Assembly (NCBI GenBank): GCA_044350895.1
Contig: JBILGT010000023.1
Coordinates: forward strand, 1-20,926
Direction of reading: 5' to 3'
DNA: 20,926 bases
Origin: OMIS01 sp044350895
GTDB taxonomy: Bacteria; Patescibacteriota; Microgenomatia; UBA1400; PJMF01
Position 1 is the first letter of the stretch, and every line of letters starts with the position of its first letter. Positions 1 to 7,100 of this stretch are shown one piece after another. Position numbers and translations under genes: made by a program. The notes below the pieces were generated by a model that worked only from the letters and a program-made list of their open reading frames with translations, was not told where the DNA came from and made no database searches.

Positions 1-103
1 TGCGATCAAGCATTCGTGCTATCTCCCGCAAACTCGTTGCTTCATGCAGCCAGCCAAATATCCTCTCCCGCTCCATCAGCGTGAGCTTTGGTTTTCTTTG
101 CAT
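1..103 (-). CDS. IS30-family transposase, N-terminal part (cut by window edge)
   Basis: The reverse strand starts with ATG at 103 and stays open to the window edge, giving about 34 residues. The order is a basic start, then LTLMERERIF, then TSLREIARMLDR. This matches the N-terminal helix-turn-helix of IS30-family transposases, in which a 'LT..ER..I' helix is followed by 'S.REIA..L.R' and the DNA recognition helix. The DDE catalytic domain would lie outside the window. A purine-rich site (AAGGTGGGG) directly precedes the ATG, and an in-frame stop lies a few codons upstream, so ATG (or GTG at 109) is the real start. The element's inverted repeat should lie to the right of 103 but could not be recognised without the other end. 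The visible G+C is high, like the next gene and unlike the rest of the window. Confidence 0.75.
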   Translation of the reverse strand, partial: MQRKPKLTLMERERIFGWLHEATSLREIARMLDR

Positions 104-254
104 CCCCACCTTTCAACCAGTATTTTACCTGGTCAAGTGGTGCTTTTCGTTTGCGAACCTGCGCGCGGCTGTTTGCGCTCTTTCACATCGGTTTCTGAGT
201 TTCTAGTTTTCACCGTTTTCCGTTTCCAATCTTTTTCACAAGGAGTAAATTCTC

Positions 255-890
255 ATGAACGACGTCATGAAGGATATCAAGTATGGCTGGAGCGAGACGC
301 AAAAACATCCTTTTTTCAAGCCGGGAGTGATCCTGGCCGTGGCGGTTTTTGTCGTTCCAATTGCTGTGGCGGTGCTGCTGTGGCTCCTCGAGCCATGGCG
401 GGCTTACTGGCCACAACTCTTTTTGTATGCCTTTTTCACAGTTCTTGCCCTTTTAGTACGTGGCGGTCTCCAGATTGATGTGATCGTTACGTATGTCGTG
501 GGCAAAGGTGATCAAGCTGAAAAGCCCACCACCAAAAAAGCGGCGCCAACGACCCAGCCGCTCCAAGCTGAGCCAGTCGATGAGCGGCTTACTTATATTC
601 AAGATTGGCTCAAAGCAAATCCTCATGTTGGGCTGCCCGTCATGATGAGTGCTGCTGAAGTCGCGCAGCTAGCGGCGCGCCCGACTAAGGCGCAGTATGA
701 CGAAGTCCTGCAGGCACTTGATGCATCGCTTAGCGCTCGTGGTGAATTGGCTCTCTCTTTAAACGCCGTTGTGGCGTCGCTGTCCACAGACGCTGTGGAA
801 GCTGCCCTGAGCAATGCCGAAACGCTGCTTAAGCGCTTGGACCTGCCGCTAAATGAAAATGTCGCCGCAGAAATTGGTGGCGAAGTCTAG
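255..890 (+). CDS. Hypothetical protein with two N-terminal membrane helices and an Ala-rich helical tail
   Basis: This is a 211-residue protein of unknown function. AAGGAG at 240-245, nine bases before the ATG, is a clean Shine-Dalgarno site and fixes the start. Two hydrophobic segments lie at about residues 24-43 and 51-69. A short Thr/Lys/Pro-rich linker follows (about 88-105), then an Ala- and Leu-rich, probably alpha-helical cytoplasmic region to the C-terminus with many Glu and Asp residues. The topology suggests a membrane-anchored protein with a soluble helical domain; no catalytic motif is visible. It is followed by its own strong terminator, so it seems to be a single-gene unit. Its base composition is clearly more G+C-rich than all genes right of position 1000 and matches the IS30 fragment on its left. 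I do not recognise the family. Confidence 0.75.
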   Translation: MNDVMKDIKYGWSETQKHPFFKPGVILAVAVFVVPIAVAVLLWLLEPWRAYWPQLFLYAFFTVLALLVRGGLQIDVIVTYVVGKGDQAEKPTTKKAAPTTQPLQAEPVDERLTYIQDWLKANPHVGLPVMMSAAEVAQLAARPTKAQYDEVLQALDASLSARGELALSLNAVVASLSTDAVEAALSNAETLLKRLDLPLNENVAAEIGGEV

Positions 891-941
891 ATTTTGTTTT
901 ACAACCGATCATGTTTTCTTGAAGTACTCAGCTTTAAGAAA

Positions 942-969
942 AGAGCCCGCTTCACCGCGGGCTCTTTTT
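942..969 (+). terminator. Rho-independent terminator after the 255-890 gene
   Basis: A perfect 9-bp inverted repeat (AGAGCCCGC / GCGGGCTCT) with a 6-base loop is followed by a T run. It lies about 50 bases past the stop codon. This is the clearest intrinsic terminator in the window, and it coincides with the point where base composition drops. Confidence 0.9.
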
Positions 970-990
970 GTTCCCCTCGGATTTTTTGAG

Positions 991-999
991 TGGTATACT
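991..999 (+). promoter_or_regulatory. Extended -10 promoter (TGGTATACT)
   Basis: TGG followed by TATACT (994-999) forms an extended -10 element. No convincing -35 box is present, which is normal for extended -10 promoters. The expected transcription start (about 1006) falls only a few bases before the ATG at 1010, so the message would be nearly leaderless. Confidence 0.6.
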
Positions 1000-1009
1000 T
1001 CACTGCAAC

Positions 1010-1553
1010 ATGCCTCATACAGAAATTTCCACACTTTCTGAAGCTACCTCCTACATCAACACCCTCACTACCACTTCTTGCCTAGTTATTTTAGCTGGAC
1101 ATGCTCAGTTGGTTTCCTTTTTTTGGGCTTACAGATTGATGGTGCTGCTGCATTGAACCAAGTTCAAGCTGACGACGAACAGCAACTCCGTATGATTAGT
1201 AAGGAATTTTCATTTGCAGAAAAAACCTTCATTTTCTATGCACTTTGTCTTAAGTATCTGCACCGCCGGTCTCTAGCAGAACTAAAAAAATTGTAGCTAC
1301 TTGGCCATCTGGATACCGTAACATGCTCACTATTGTTCAAGAGTATGTAATGAATGGTGAAATTACCATGTCTGACGAAGAAATGGGTTTTTTGTCTATG
1401 CACGGTCTTAATCTTGAGGAAGACTTGGGCGCAATGGCTGAAGATGATTTTGTGATTGTCCCTGAAGGAGATGAAATAAAATTGGAACTATTTGCGGCAC
1501 ATTTTTTGGTGATGCTACTTAAGTTGGACGCTGACCTGTTATTGGAGTTATAG
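1010..1553 (+). pseudogene. Unknown gene broken by two -1 frameshifts at 7-base homopolymers
   Basis: Three short open frames join end to end into one protein-like sequence of about 180 residues. Frame one begins MPHTEISTLSEATSYI at 1010 and is good up to the T7 run at 1118-1124. The next frame continues as GLQIDGAAALNQVQADDEQQ up to LAELKK at the A7 run at 1284-1290. The third then reads KIVATWPSGYRNMLTIVQEY and runs to the TAG at 1551-1553. Both shifts are -1, as if one base were missing from each homopolymer. The acidic C-terminal part (many Asp, Glu, Leu) is soluble in character. The family is not recognised. The stop overlaps the GTG of the next gene (TAGTG), indicating a two-gene operon. 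Alternatives are base-calling error, true decay or frameshifting in vivo. Confidence 0.65.
1323..1553 (+). CDS. Intact 3' segment of the frameshifted unknown gene
   Basis: This is the longest uninterrupted piece of the broken gene: 76 residues from an internal ATG. It is acidic (DLGAMAEDDFVIVPEGDEI) and ends in a hydrophobic, Leu-rich stretch. The codons between the A7 run at 1284-1290 and this ATG also read as good protein in the same frame, and no ribosome-binding site precedes it. The ATG is therefore probably an internal methionine rather than a start. It is listed separately because it is what survives as an ORF if the shifts are real. Confidence 0.4.
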   Translation: MLTIVQEYVMNGEITMSDEEMGFLSMHGLNLEEDLGAMAEDDFVIVPEGDEIKLELFAAHFLVMLLKLDADLLLEL

Positions 1554-2176
1554 TGTACAGTAGTCATATGGAAGTAGTTTCACCAGCACCTCAAGAAGTT
1601 CAACACATTAACCTTTCGACTCATGAACGGTTTGTCCTGCGGGTACATTCTCTGATGGCAGAAAATCAGGATGTATTTGCGGTATCAAATCAAAATGATG
1701 GGTTTGATAAACAAAAATTTGTATGTATCACACAGCTGAGAGATGATGCTGGACATGTGATGGATTTGCAGGTGGAACATACGCTCTACCCAGAAAGTGA
1801 AGAAGAATCGATTCTTGTTTTTGTACTGGGACGACGTGTGTTTGAGCTCACGCTCAAAAGTGGTACTGGAGTGGACGATTTATATGAACGGATAAAAGTT
1901 CTCCCACTTCCGGCGGAAAAAATGGAACAAATGATGAGTATTTTTACAACAAACCTAGGAAGTAAACGACGCCAGATTACTGAGGCAAGTTTGGAGCCAC
2001 AGCTTTCATTGGAAACATTGGAAGAACTACTTACTACAGGAACTTTTAGTTTGCCGCACATGAGAGGTACTCAGCTCACATTACGTCAGTACAATGAATT
2101 TCTGGCTAAAAAGGAAAGTCGAGTTCGTCCTGGTCCACTCACTCAAAACCCACTTGAACTTGAAGTTCTTGAATAA
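1553..2176 (+). CDS. Hypothetical soluble protein, translationally coupled
   Basis: This is a 207-residue acidic protein with no membrane segment or recognised motif. GTG at 1553 overlaps the TAG of the previous gene by one base, and GGAG at 1544-1547 is correctly spaced for this GTG. ATG at 1568 would leave that site too far away, so GTG is preferred. The first two thirds look alpha/beta (FVCITQLRDD, ILVFVLGRRVFELTLK). The last third is helical and ends near a Pro-rich tail. Gene order and overlap tie it to the broken gene upstream, so the two products probably act together. Its TAA stop abuts, with no gap, the stop codon of the opposite-strand methyltransferase gene. Confidence 0.75.
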   Translation: MYSSHMEVVSPAPQEVQHINLSTHERFVLRVHSLMAENQDVFAVSNQNDGFDKQKFVCITQLRDDAGHVMDLQVEHTLYPESEEESILVFVLGRRVFELTLKSGTGVDDLYERIKVLPLPAEKMEQMMSIFTTNLGSKRRQITEASLEPQLSLETLEELLTTGTFSLPHMRGTQLTLRQYNEFLAKKESRVRPGPLTQNPLELEVLE

Positions 2177-2800
2177 CTATTTTTTCTCGTACAAATATAC
2201 ACTGCCCATTTTTTTGCTTGGTTTCCAATTTGGGAATGGAAAACTATTGCAAATCACTCGAGCACCAGGTTTGAGCTCCCGAATAAATTTTTTCTCCAAA
2301 TCTTTCATAATGTAGGTCATCCCAAAGAGGGTCACTACCTGAAATTGTGAAAAATTGTTGGTCCAGAGATTTGCCCAGTGGTGAGTCCCACGCTCATGAG
2401 GTGGCAGTTGCTTGGACTTCCACCATGACCATACCACAAGAAAAGGATTGATTTCATAGCCATGCGCATCTGCACCAGCACGCGCCAGAGCCACAACAAT
2501 GCGCCCATCTCCCGAACCAATATCCACTGCTTTCTCCCCTTTTTTAATTTGTGCAAGTTTGAGAATTGTGGCAATTTGCTCATCTGAGCTCGGATAGTAA
2601 ATGGCACCTTTGACAGTGGGCAATAAAAAAATAAGATCAACTATAATTATTCCGTAAAAGAGTACTATGAGTGAAATACCTACTACTTTACGATACTGAG
2701 GTTGTACTTCAACTGGTAAAAGTATGTAAATGACCCCTAGAACAAGAAGTAGTAAAATGAAGTACAAGAACGCTTTGGCTAAAAATTTAAGTGATGGCAT
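2177..2800 (-). CDS. Membrane-anchored class I SAM methyltransferase, ATPSCKMT/FAM173-like
   Basis: This 207-residue protein has two N-terminal hydrophobic helices (about 9-29 and 39-61), a YYPSSDEQIATIL segment, and SAM-binding motif I DIGSGDGR at 93-100. Next come GYEINP at 114-119, the acidic motif II position, and a C-terminal NSFPFPNWKP block at 185-194. The order 'P[ST]..E....L', 'DIGSGDGR', 'GYE.NP' and 'FPFP.W.P' is typical of the FAM173/ATPSCKMT group. Its eukaryotic members are membrane-bound protein-lysine methyltransferases acting on ATP-synthase subunit c or the ADP/ATP carrier. The bacterial substrate is not known, so lysine methylation here is inference. It starts 13 bases after the HD-domain gene on the same strand. 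TGATAAAAT, formed from that gene's stop codon, looks like an internal extended -10 that would give a leaderless message. Confidence 0.85.
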   Translation of the reverse strand: MPSLKFLAKAFLYFILLLLVLGVIYILLPVEVQPQYRKVVGISLIVLFYGIIIVDLIFLLPTVKGAIYYPSSDEQIATILKLAQIKKGEKAVDIGSGDGRIVVALARAGADAHGYEINPFLVVWSWWKSKQLPPHERGTHHWANLWTNNFSQFQVVTLFGMTYIMKDLEKKFIRELKPGARVICNSFPFPNWKPSKKMGSVYLYEKK

Positions 2801-2813
2801 AGGTGCTATTTTA

Positions 2814-3500
2814 TCAAGAAGAGATTAGTTTTGAGTATAATAATTTGTATACTCGGTGATACAGTAATGAGCCAAATAGCTTTCGCTTTGCATTTATATA
2901 CATTTTTATTTTTCTCAAATTTTCTTTTTCTAGTTGTTTCGCACTCTCAAAATGAAAAACCGGTGTAATAAAAATTCTCGAAAGTATTAGACCAAATACA
3001 TACATGTTAAAAAGAATATTAGAGAACTTTCTTTGCTTAAAGTACCGCATCGCACGTTGAAGACGTTTTAAAGAATACTGTTCAACACCATCTGCATCTG
3101 CCAAAATTTTCTCATTAATATCAAGCGGATACTGCCAAAGTCCCAAGAATGATTCATGATTGCGCAAGATTCCTCGTACATACAGTGCTTCTTTCTCACT
3201 AAAGCCCGCTTCAGTCATCAGCCGATAGCCAATCCAACCACTGACATATCCACCTAGCAGCGGCTCTAAAAATAAGTTTGTACCTATTACCTCGCGAGAA
3301 GTGTCGTGTACAACTGCAAGCACCTTAATAATGTCTCGATCTGCTAGCTTCTGAGTTTCAGGAGGAAGTTGCTCATAAATCGCAAGAGCTGTAACCTCAA
3401 CTTCTTTTGCGTGCAGATGGTCATGAAATGGATCATAGACGTTGGCCATTATTTGGAGGGCTCGACGTCGTACTTGAGAATATCTTTGTGAACGTTTCAT
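2814..3500 (-). CDS. HD-domain metal-dependent phosphohydrolase family protein
   Basis: This is a 228-residue protein. HDHLHAKEV (26-34) supplies the first metal-binding His. VVHDTSRE (63-70) contains the HD doublet at H65-D66. ILRNHES (111-117) gives a further His, and ILADADGVEQYSLKRL (132-147) gives the distal Asp. This order defines the HD superfamily of phosphohydrolases acting on nucleotides or other phosphoesters. The exact substrate cannot be read from the sequence. The C-terminal 70 residues are basic and hydrophobic and may contact membrane or nucleic acid. It is the first gene of a minus-strand pair with the membrane methyltransferase; its TGA stop contributes to the putative internal promoter of that gene. 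An A/T-rich TATATA sits just before its ATG. Confidence 0.85.
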   Translation of the reverse strand: MKRSQRYSQVRRRALQIMANVYDPFHDHLHAKEVEVTALAIYEQLPPETQKLADRDIIKVLAVVHDTSREVIGTNLFLEPLLGGYVSGWIGYRLMTEAGFSEKEALYVRGILRNHESFLGLWQYPLDINEKILADADGVEQYSLKRLQRAMRYFKQRKFSNILFNMYVFGLILSRIFITPVFHFESAKQLEKENLRKIKMYINAKRKLFGSLLYHRVYKLLYSKLISS

Positions 3501-3538
3501 AGTGTATATAGTTGTATTGTACTCTTAAAAAATTAGGT

Positions 3539-3904
3539 GTGATTTTTTGTAACAAAAATTTCAACAAGTGCAATTGAAGGGATCGGTATCTTTGCAGCTG
3601 AGTTTTTACCTAAAGGCACTCCGATTTGGAAATTTACACCAGGGTTTGATCTTGAAATAGATGAAAAGAAAATTAAAAAAATTGAAAGTATTCATATCGG
3701 AATCCAGCAACCAAAAAATTTGTACTCTGTTTTGATGACACACGCTTTTTTAATCACTCTGAGAATCCTAATACTCATAGTACCAATCCACTTGATGATC
3801 ATACCGATACTGTAGTTGCCTCAAGAGACATCCAACTTGGAGAAGAACTTACGACAGATTACCGTGAATTTCATGATGAGCCTGACAAAGAAGCATATAT
3901 TTAA
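3539..3904 (+). pseudogene. SET-domain protein gene with -1 frameshift(s)
   Basis: The first half, read from about 3549, gives VTKISTSAIEGIGIFAAEFL, the N-terminal SET signature (I.G.G.FA). It continues to NLYSV at 3729. One missing base in the T4 run at 3730-3733 moves the frame by -1. The second half then reads FDDTRFFNHSENPNT, the catalytic 'RF.NHS..PN' motif, and GEELTTDYREF, the closing 'GEEL..DY' motif. It ends at TAA 3902-3904. SET enzymes transfer methyl groups from SAM to lysine. The size, about 120 residues, is right for short bacterial SET proteins. The start is also disturbed: a GTG at 3539 would be in frame only if the T6 run at 3543-3548 had one more base. Conserved residues survive on both sides of the shift, so the break is recent or artefactual. 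A TATAAT for the next gene follows directly. Confidence 0.8.
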
Positions 3905-3912
3905 TCTTGAGT

Positions 3913-3918
3913 TATAAT
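3913..3918 (+). promoter_or_regulatory. Consensus -10 element (TATAAT) for the zincin gene
   Basis: A perfect TATAAT lies between the SET stop codon and the next gene. A matching -35 at 16-18 bp is not evident. Predicted transcription starts near 3925, giving a leader of about 37 bases that carries the GAGG Shine-Dalgarno at 3951-3954. This makes it the one clearly leadered promoter on this part of the window. Confidence 0.55.
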
Positions 3919-3961
3919 ACTTTTCTGGTTTTTACCTCAATGCAAGTAATGAGGGAAAAAA

Positions 3962-6322
3962 TTGGATAAGATGCAGCATGAAAGAATTGTTCCATTTCCA
4001 CTTAACAAAATAAATAAACGCTACTTTTTGGAGTGGACGCGCGGACGCGAGCTAGAAGATGGCGAACTTGATAGCAGAGAAAGTCAATTTGTCATTGGAT
4101 CGTATTTTGCGCAGATCTTTTATAAGCTCCAAAGTTTTTATATACAATATGCAAAAATTGAACATGAGAACAAATTGGATATCAGAGATAGTATACGTTC
4201 AAAAACAAATCTCTTAGGTTTGGAAAATCCCTTTGACGAAGTTACAGAAACTGTTTTAAAGCTCAGTTGGATGTTTAATATACATCCATTTTTTTGGGCA
4301 CACATTGCTGATGGTGAAAAAATAATTGATGATAGAAAAATACTTACTTTGCTTGGTATCGCTGATCGTCTGCTGACTATGCAGAAGGACAAAGTTCAAA
4401 CAGTTGCACAAGCGCAAGCAGAGGCTCAGGCGGAGGGTAGCTGGCCAGTGCGAGATCCAGTCACTCATGCGCCAGTTAGCAAGATAATTTCTTATCCTGA
4501 TAAGGAACATCGCGACTGGATAACCTGGAAAGTCAACAAAATGCGCCAATTATTTGCAGCGGTGCGGATGCTGACAATGTATGGGGATCTCAACCTCAGT
4601 GGTGTGGTGGCACTACGGATTGTGGGTAATGAAGCAAATCGAGTTCGTCCTAAAGTAAGCGACTTTGAGTCACAATTTAAGTATGGAAGTCCCAATAACG
4701 AAGCGTTAGCAAAAAATAGAGTGGTGTTGGAAAGAGCGCTTGCTCATAGAAAGGCAGAATATTCTGAGACAGAACTCAATGAAATTCAAAGAGCATACGA
4801 ATATATATTAAATATTTGCCAAGAGAATGGTAGTGTGCCACCAGCTCCACCCAATGTATGTATCACAAATTTGAGTCAGGTCGTTTTTGATGATTTGATG
4901 CACTGTTCTGCAATGGCAGGAAGTGGCTCTGTATACATGGCTGAAAGTCACGATTTAGCAGAATGGCGCTGGTTACTACTGCATGAGTTCCTACACATGA
5001 TTTTTGACGTCAGCGAGGGTTACTTATGGGGTGGCAAAAATGAAGCAATTGTTGAGTCAAACACTGAAACACCCCTCACGTACACACTGCAGCGAATGGT
5101 TCTGGCGGTACTAACAGTTATAGTCAATCGGTATGCTGCATTGAGTGATCTTGAGGTTTTTGACCTCAAAAACCACCTCCAACTAGTTGCTACTGAGCTG
5201 AATGAAGGTCGACGAGATTCAGAGGATCAACAACTTCTCAATTCTCTCTTAATACAATTATTTGGAGCGCAGGGAATATTGTCACTAGCACTGATGTCCA
5301 ACTACAATAGCAAGTTTTCCCCAGCAGTTCTTGAAAATCTAGAGTTCCCACTGACTTCTTTGCAGGAAATGATGGACTCATATAATCGGCTGCATCCAGG
5401 AATAAACACAACCATGGATGCTACAGTTGAAGATCGGTATGGTGCCATAAAATTTTATCAAGGTTTGCGTGAGTGGGCAAAGTTACCCACTTTAAAAAGT
5501 ATTATTGCTTCACAAACGCCTTTGACAGAAGTTGTCGCTCTCAGTGATCGTGATTTTGCAGATGTTTTAGAACAAGAAGAGTTACGGATGCATCTAGTAC
5601 TGGAAAATTTACACATTCAAAGACGTAAGAACGCTGTAGATCAGCAAAATGAACCACAACCATCTAATGAGATCGGACATGTTGTAGATTACAAAGTGGG
5701 ATGGTCCAAGATGTTGCAACTGTGGTGCTGGCGTAAAAAACGGTTGTTTGTGCCTGGTGAAGGACTCTGTGGCAGTGAAACAGAATTTAATGATTCATAT
5801 CTTTCCCTCGTCCATGTCACTGAGTCACTTCCCGAACAGGGTATTGCTGCAACTGTAGGAAAATCTCCAGCGCTAGTGGATATTTCTAAAATAGAGATTA
5901 GTCTTGAACAGAACGTTATCATGGGAAAAAGAATGACAAATCAGCATGTGCGAGTATGGTTTATTAAAGATTGTTTAGGCCATTTGGAAGCACTACCTGA
6001 AGAAAATTCTATTGAACTGTACAGAAATTTTATTGCACAACTGTATAAAATACTACGTGACGGTTCAAGTTACATACTACTTACTGGTCAAGTTGAAAAG
6101 CATACGTATCGAAGAATGATTCTTACAGACGAAAACGAAGACGAGGATCACATCGCAATGGGAGTTGCACTTGATGAAATTAAATTAATCCTGGCTGAAC
6201 ATGCCAAACTACTTATCGTAACAGCACAGAACTGGGAAACTGTTGCAAACACAATGGTTACAGAATTTTTGCCGCAGCGCCAGAATCTCCTCCTTGCTGC
6301 AATCAAACCAAAGAAGCGTTAA
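3962..6322 (+). CDS. Large HExxH (zincin-like) putative metallopeptidase, orphan family
   Basis: This is a 786-residue protein without signal peptide or clear membrane helix. The start is TTG: GAGG at 3951-3954 is well placed for it, while ATG at 3971 is too far. LLLHEFLHMIFD carries an HExxH metal-binding motif at H341-E342-H345. About 17 residues later comes GGKNEAIVES, which could supply a glutamate as third ligand, as the 'NE' helix does in gluzincins. This is family logic, not proof. The N-terminal 330 residues include an Ala/Gln/Glu-rich insert (about 147-158). The C-terminal 220 residues, after a polar linker near 565, include a hydrophobic beta-rich segment (GSSYILLTGQVEK). No protease family was recognised, so substrate and role are unknown. 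It may form a transcript with the small membrane gene 10 bases downstream. Confidence 0.7.
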   Translation: MDKMQHERIVPFPLNKINKRYFLEWTRGRELEDGELDSRESQFVIGSYFAQIFYKLQSFYIQYAKIEHENKLDIRDSIRSKTNLLGLENPFDEVTETVLKLSWMFNIHPFFWAHIADGEKIIDDRKILTLLGIADRLLTMQKDKVQTVAQAQAEAQAEGSWPVRDPVTHAPVSKIISYPDKEHRDWITWKVNKMRQLFAAVRMLTMYGDLNLSGVVALRIVGNEANRVRPKVSDFESQFKYGSPNNEALAKNRVVLERALAHRKAEYSETELNEIQRAYEYILNICQENGSVPPAPPNVCITNLSQVVFDDLMHCSAMAGSGSVYMAESHDLAEWRWLLLHEFLHMIFDVSEGYLWGGKNEAIVESNTETPLTYTLQRMVLAVLTVIVNRYAALSDLEVFDLKNHLQLVATELNEGRRDSEDQQLLNSLLIQLFGAQGILSLALMSNYNSKFSPAVLENLEFPLTSLQEMMDSYNRLHPGINTTMDATVEDRYGAIKFYQGLREWAKLPTLKSIIASQTPLTEVVALSDRDFADVLEQEELRMHLVLENLHIQRRKNAVDQQNEPQPSNEIGHVVDYKVGWSKMLQLWCWRKKRLFVPGEGLCGSETEFNDSYLSLVHVTESLPEQGIAATVGKSPALVDISKIEISLEQNVIMGKRMTNQHVRVWFIKDCLGHLEALPEENSIELYRNFIAQLYKILRDGSSYILLTGQVEKHTYRRMILTDENEDEDHIAMGVALDEIKLILAEHAKLLIVTAQNWETVANTMVTEFLPQRQNLLLAAIKPKKR

Positions 6323-6332
6323 GATAATAGCT

Positions 6333-6707
6333 GTGAAGAAAAAACCGCTGCAAAATTTGTTTGTTTCTCTACCACTGGTAATCGCGACAATTATTTCTTC
6401 AAGAATTTTTCTATATTTCACTTGGGACTCAAGGTTAATGGAGTCTCAGAAGCAAGACAGCTGGCATCATTTTTACACGGGAGTACTGCTGGTACTGGTG
6501 GCATTCTGTATTCCCAAAAAGTACAGAGTATATGTCACCTCAATTGGTGTGGGATTATTTGTGGATGAGCTAGTACACGCTGCTTCACTTTTAGGTTTAA
6601 CCAAATGTTTTGACTACTGGTCTGGAGAATCGTATGTTGGTATTCTTATTGGACTGAGTGCAGTAGCAGCACTACAGTTTTTGTTTATAGTGTACAAGAA
6701 AAAATAG
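6333..6707 (+). CDS. Small integral membrane protein with conserved-looking His/Asp/Glu residues
   Basis: About 124 residues are read from GTG at 6333, ten bases after the zincin stop. An ATG much further upstream would overlap the zincin gene by 80 bases and is less likely. Four hydrophobic segments are seen at about residues 9-27, 47-60, 66-83 and 100-120. Polar residues sit at membrane boundaries: WHHFYTG before helix two and GLFVDELVHAAS in helix three. This His/Asp/Glu pattern recalls small membrane metal-binding or hydrolase-like proteins, but no family assignment is justified. A basic KKKP start and KKK end suggest cytoplasmic termini. There is no good Shine-Dalgarno, so translation may depend on coupling to the upstream gene. 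Confidence 0.65.
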   Translation: MKKKPLQNLFVSLPLVIATIISSRIFLYFTWDSRLMESQKQDSWHHFYTGVLLVLVAFCIPKKYRVYVTSIGVGLFVDELVHAASLLGLTKCFDYWSGESYVGILIGLSAVAALQFLFIVYKKK

Positions 6708-6715
6708 TTATAAAT

Positions 6716-6814
6716 ATGTCACGGCTTTACGAAAAAACTATTCAAGTTGAACCTCCAGTTGCAACTAAACCTACGCAAATCGTGGACAAAAAAAGCACTC
6801 CAAAAGGGCAATAG
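6716..6814 (+). CDS. Possible 32-residue small ORF
   Basis: The ATG at 6716 opens MSRLYEKTIQVEPPVATKPT and ends at TAG 6812-6814, overlapping the 3' end of the opposite-strand YvlD-like gene by about 44 bases. The composition (Pro, Thr, Lys, Val) is protein-like. There is no ribosome-binding site, and the TATAAA directly before it is too close to serve as its own -10. It might also be the beginning of a gene lost by rearrangement. Low confidence. Confidence 0.2.
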   Translation: MSRLYEKTIQVEPPVATKPTQIVDKKSTPKGQ

Positions 6815-7100
6815 CAAAGAGAATAGCTGGAAGAATTCCACCGAGCTCGAATCCTGGGATAAATGCATCAACTAAGAACAGAATTATTAAATTGATGACA
6901 AAGAGGAATAAACCAAGTGTCATAATGGTAAGTGGCAGAGTTAAAAGTGTCAGTATTGGTTTGACGATTGCGTTCATAAAACCCATGACAATAGTGACTA
7001 AAATAGCTGTACCGAATGAGTCAACTCGAGTGCCAGGAATAATGTAGGCTGCGAGCATGACAGCGATGGCGTTAACGATGATTGAAATAAGTAATGACAT
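6771..7100 (-). CDS. YvlD / phage holin family 4-type membrane protein
   Basis: This is a 109-residue, very hydrophobic protein with four predicted membrane helices at about 3-20, 28-46, 50-70 and 85-102. The segments GFMNAIVKPIL, LTLPLTIMTLGLFLFVINL and DAFIPGFELGG are diagnostic of the YvlD/DUF360 group, also called the mycobacterial four-helix phage-holin family. These are small membrane proteins of uncertain role, often tied to envelope stress in Firmicutes. Length is normal. The last dozen residues (ECFFCPRFA) look less typical, but the domain is complete. AAAGG lies five bases before the ATG, and a TATACA just upstream could be its -10. Confidence 0.85.
   Translation of the reverse strand: MSLLISIIVNAIAVMLAAYIIPGTRVDSFGTAILVTIVMGFMNAIVKPILTLLTLPLTIMTLGLFLFVINLIILFLVDAFIPGFELGGILPAILFAIALLECFFCPRFA

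Noticed and set aside
44..478. Plus-strand open frame of 144 codons
   Set aside because: It overlaps both the IS30 start and the membrane-protein gene, has no ribosome site, and reads as low-quality protein.
6771..6812. Possible frameshift at the end of the YvlD-like gene
   Set aside because: The tail is slightly atypical, but the four-helix domain is complete and the length is normal, so there is no need for a shift.
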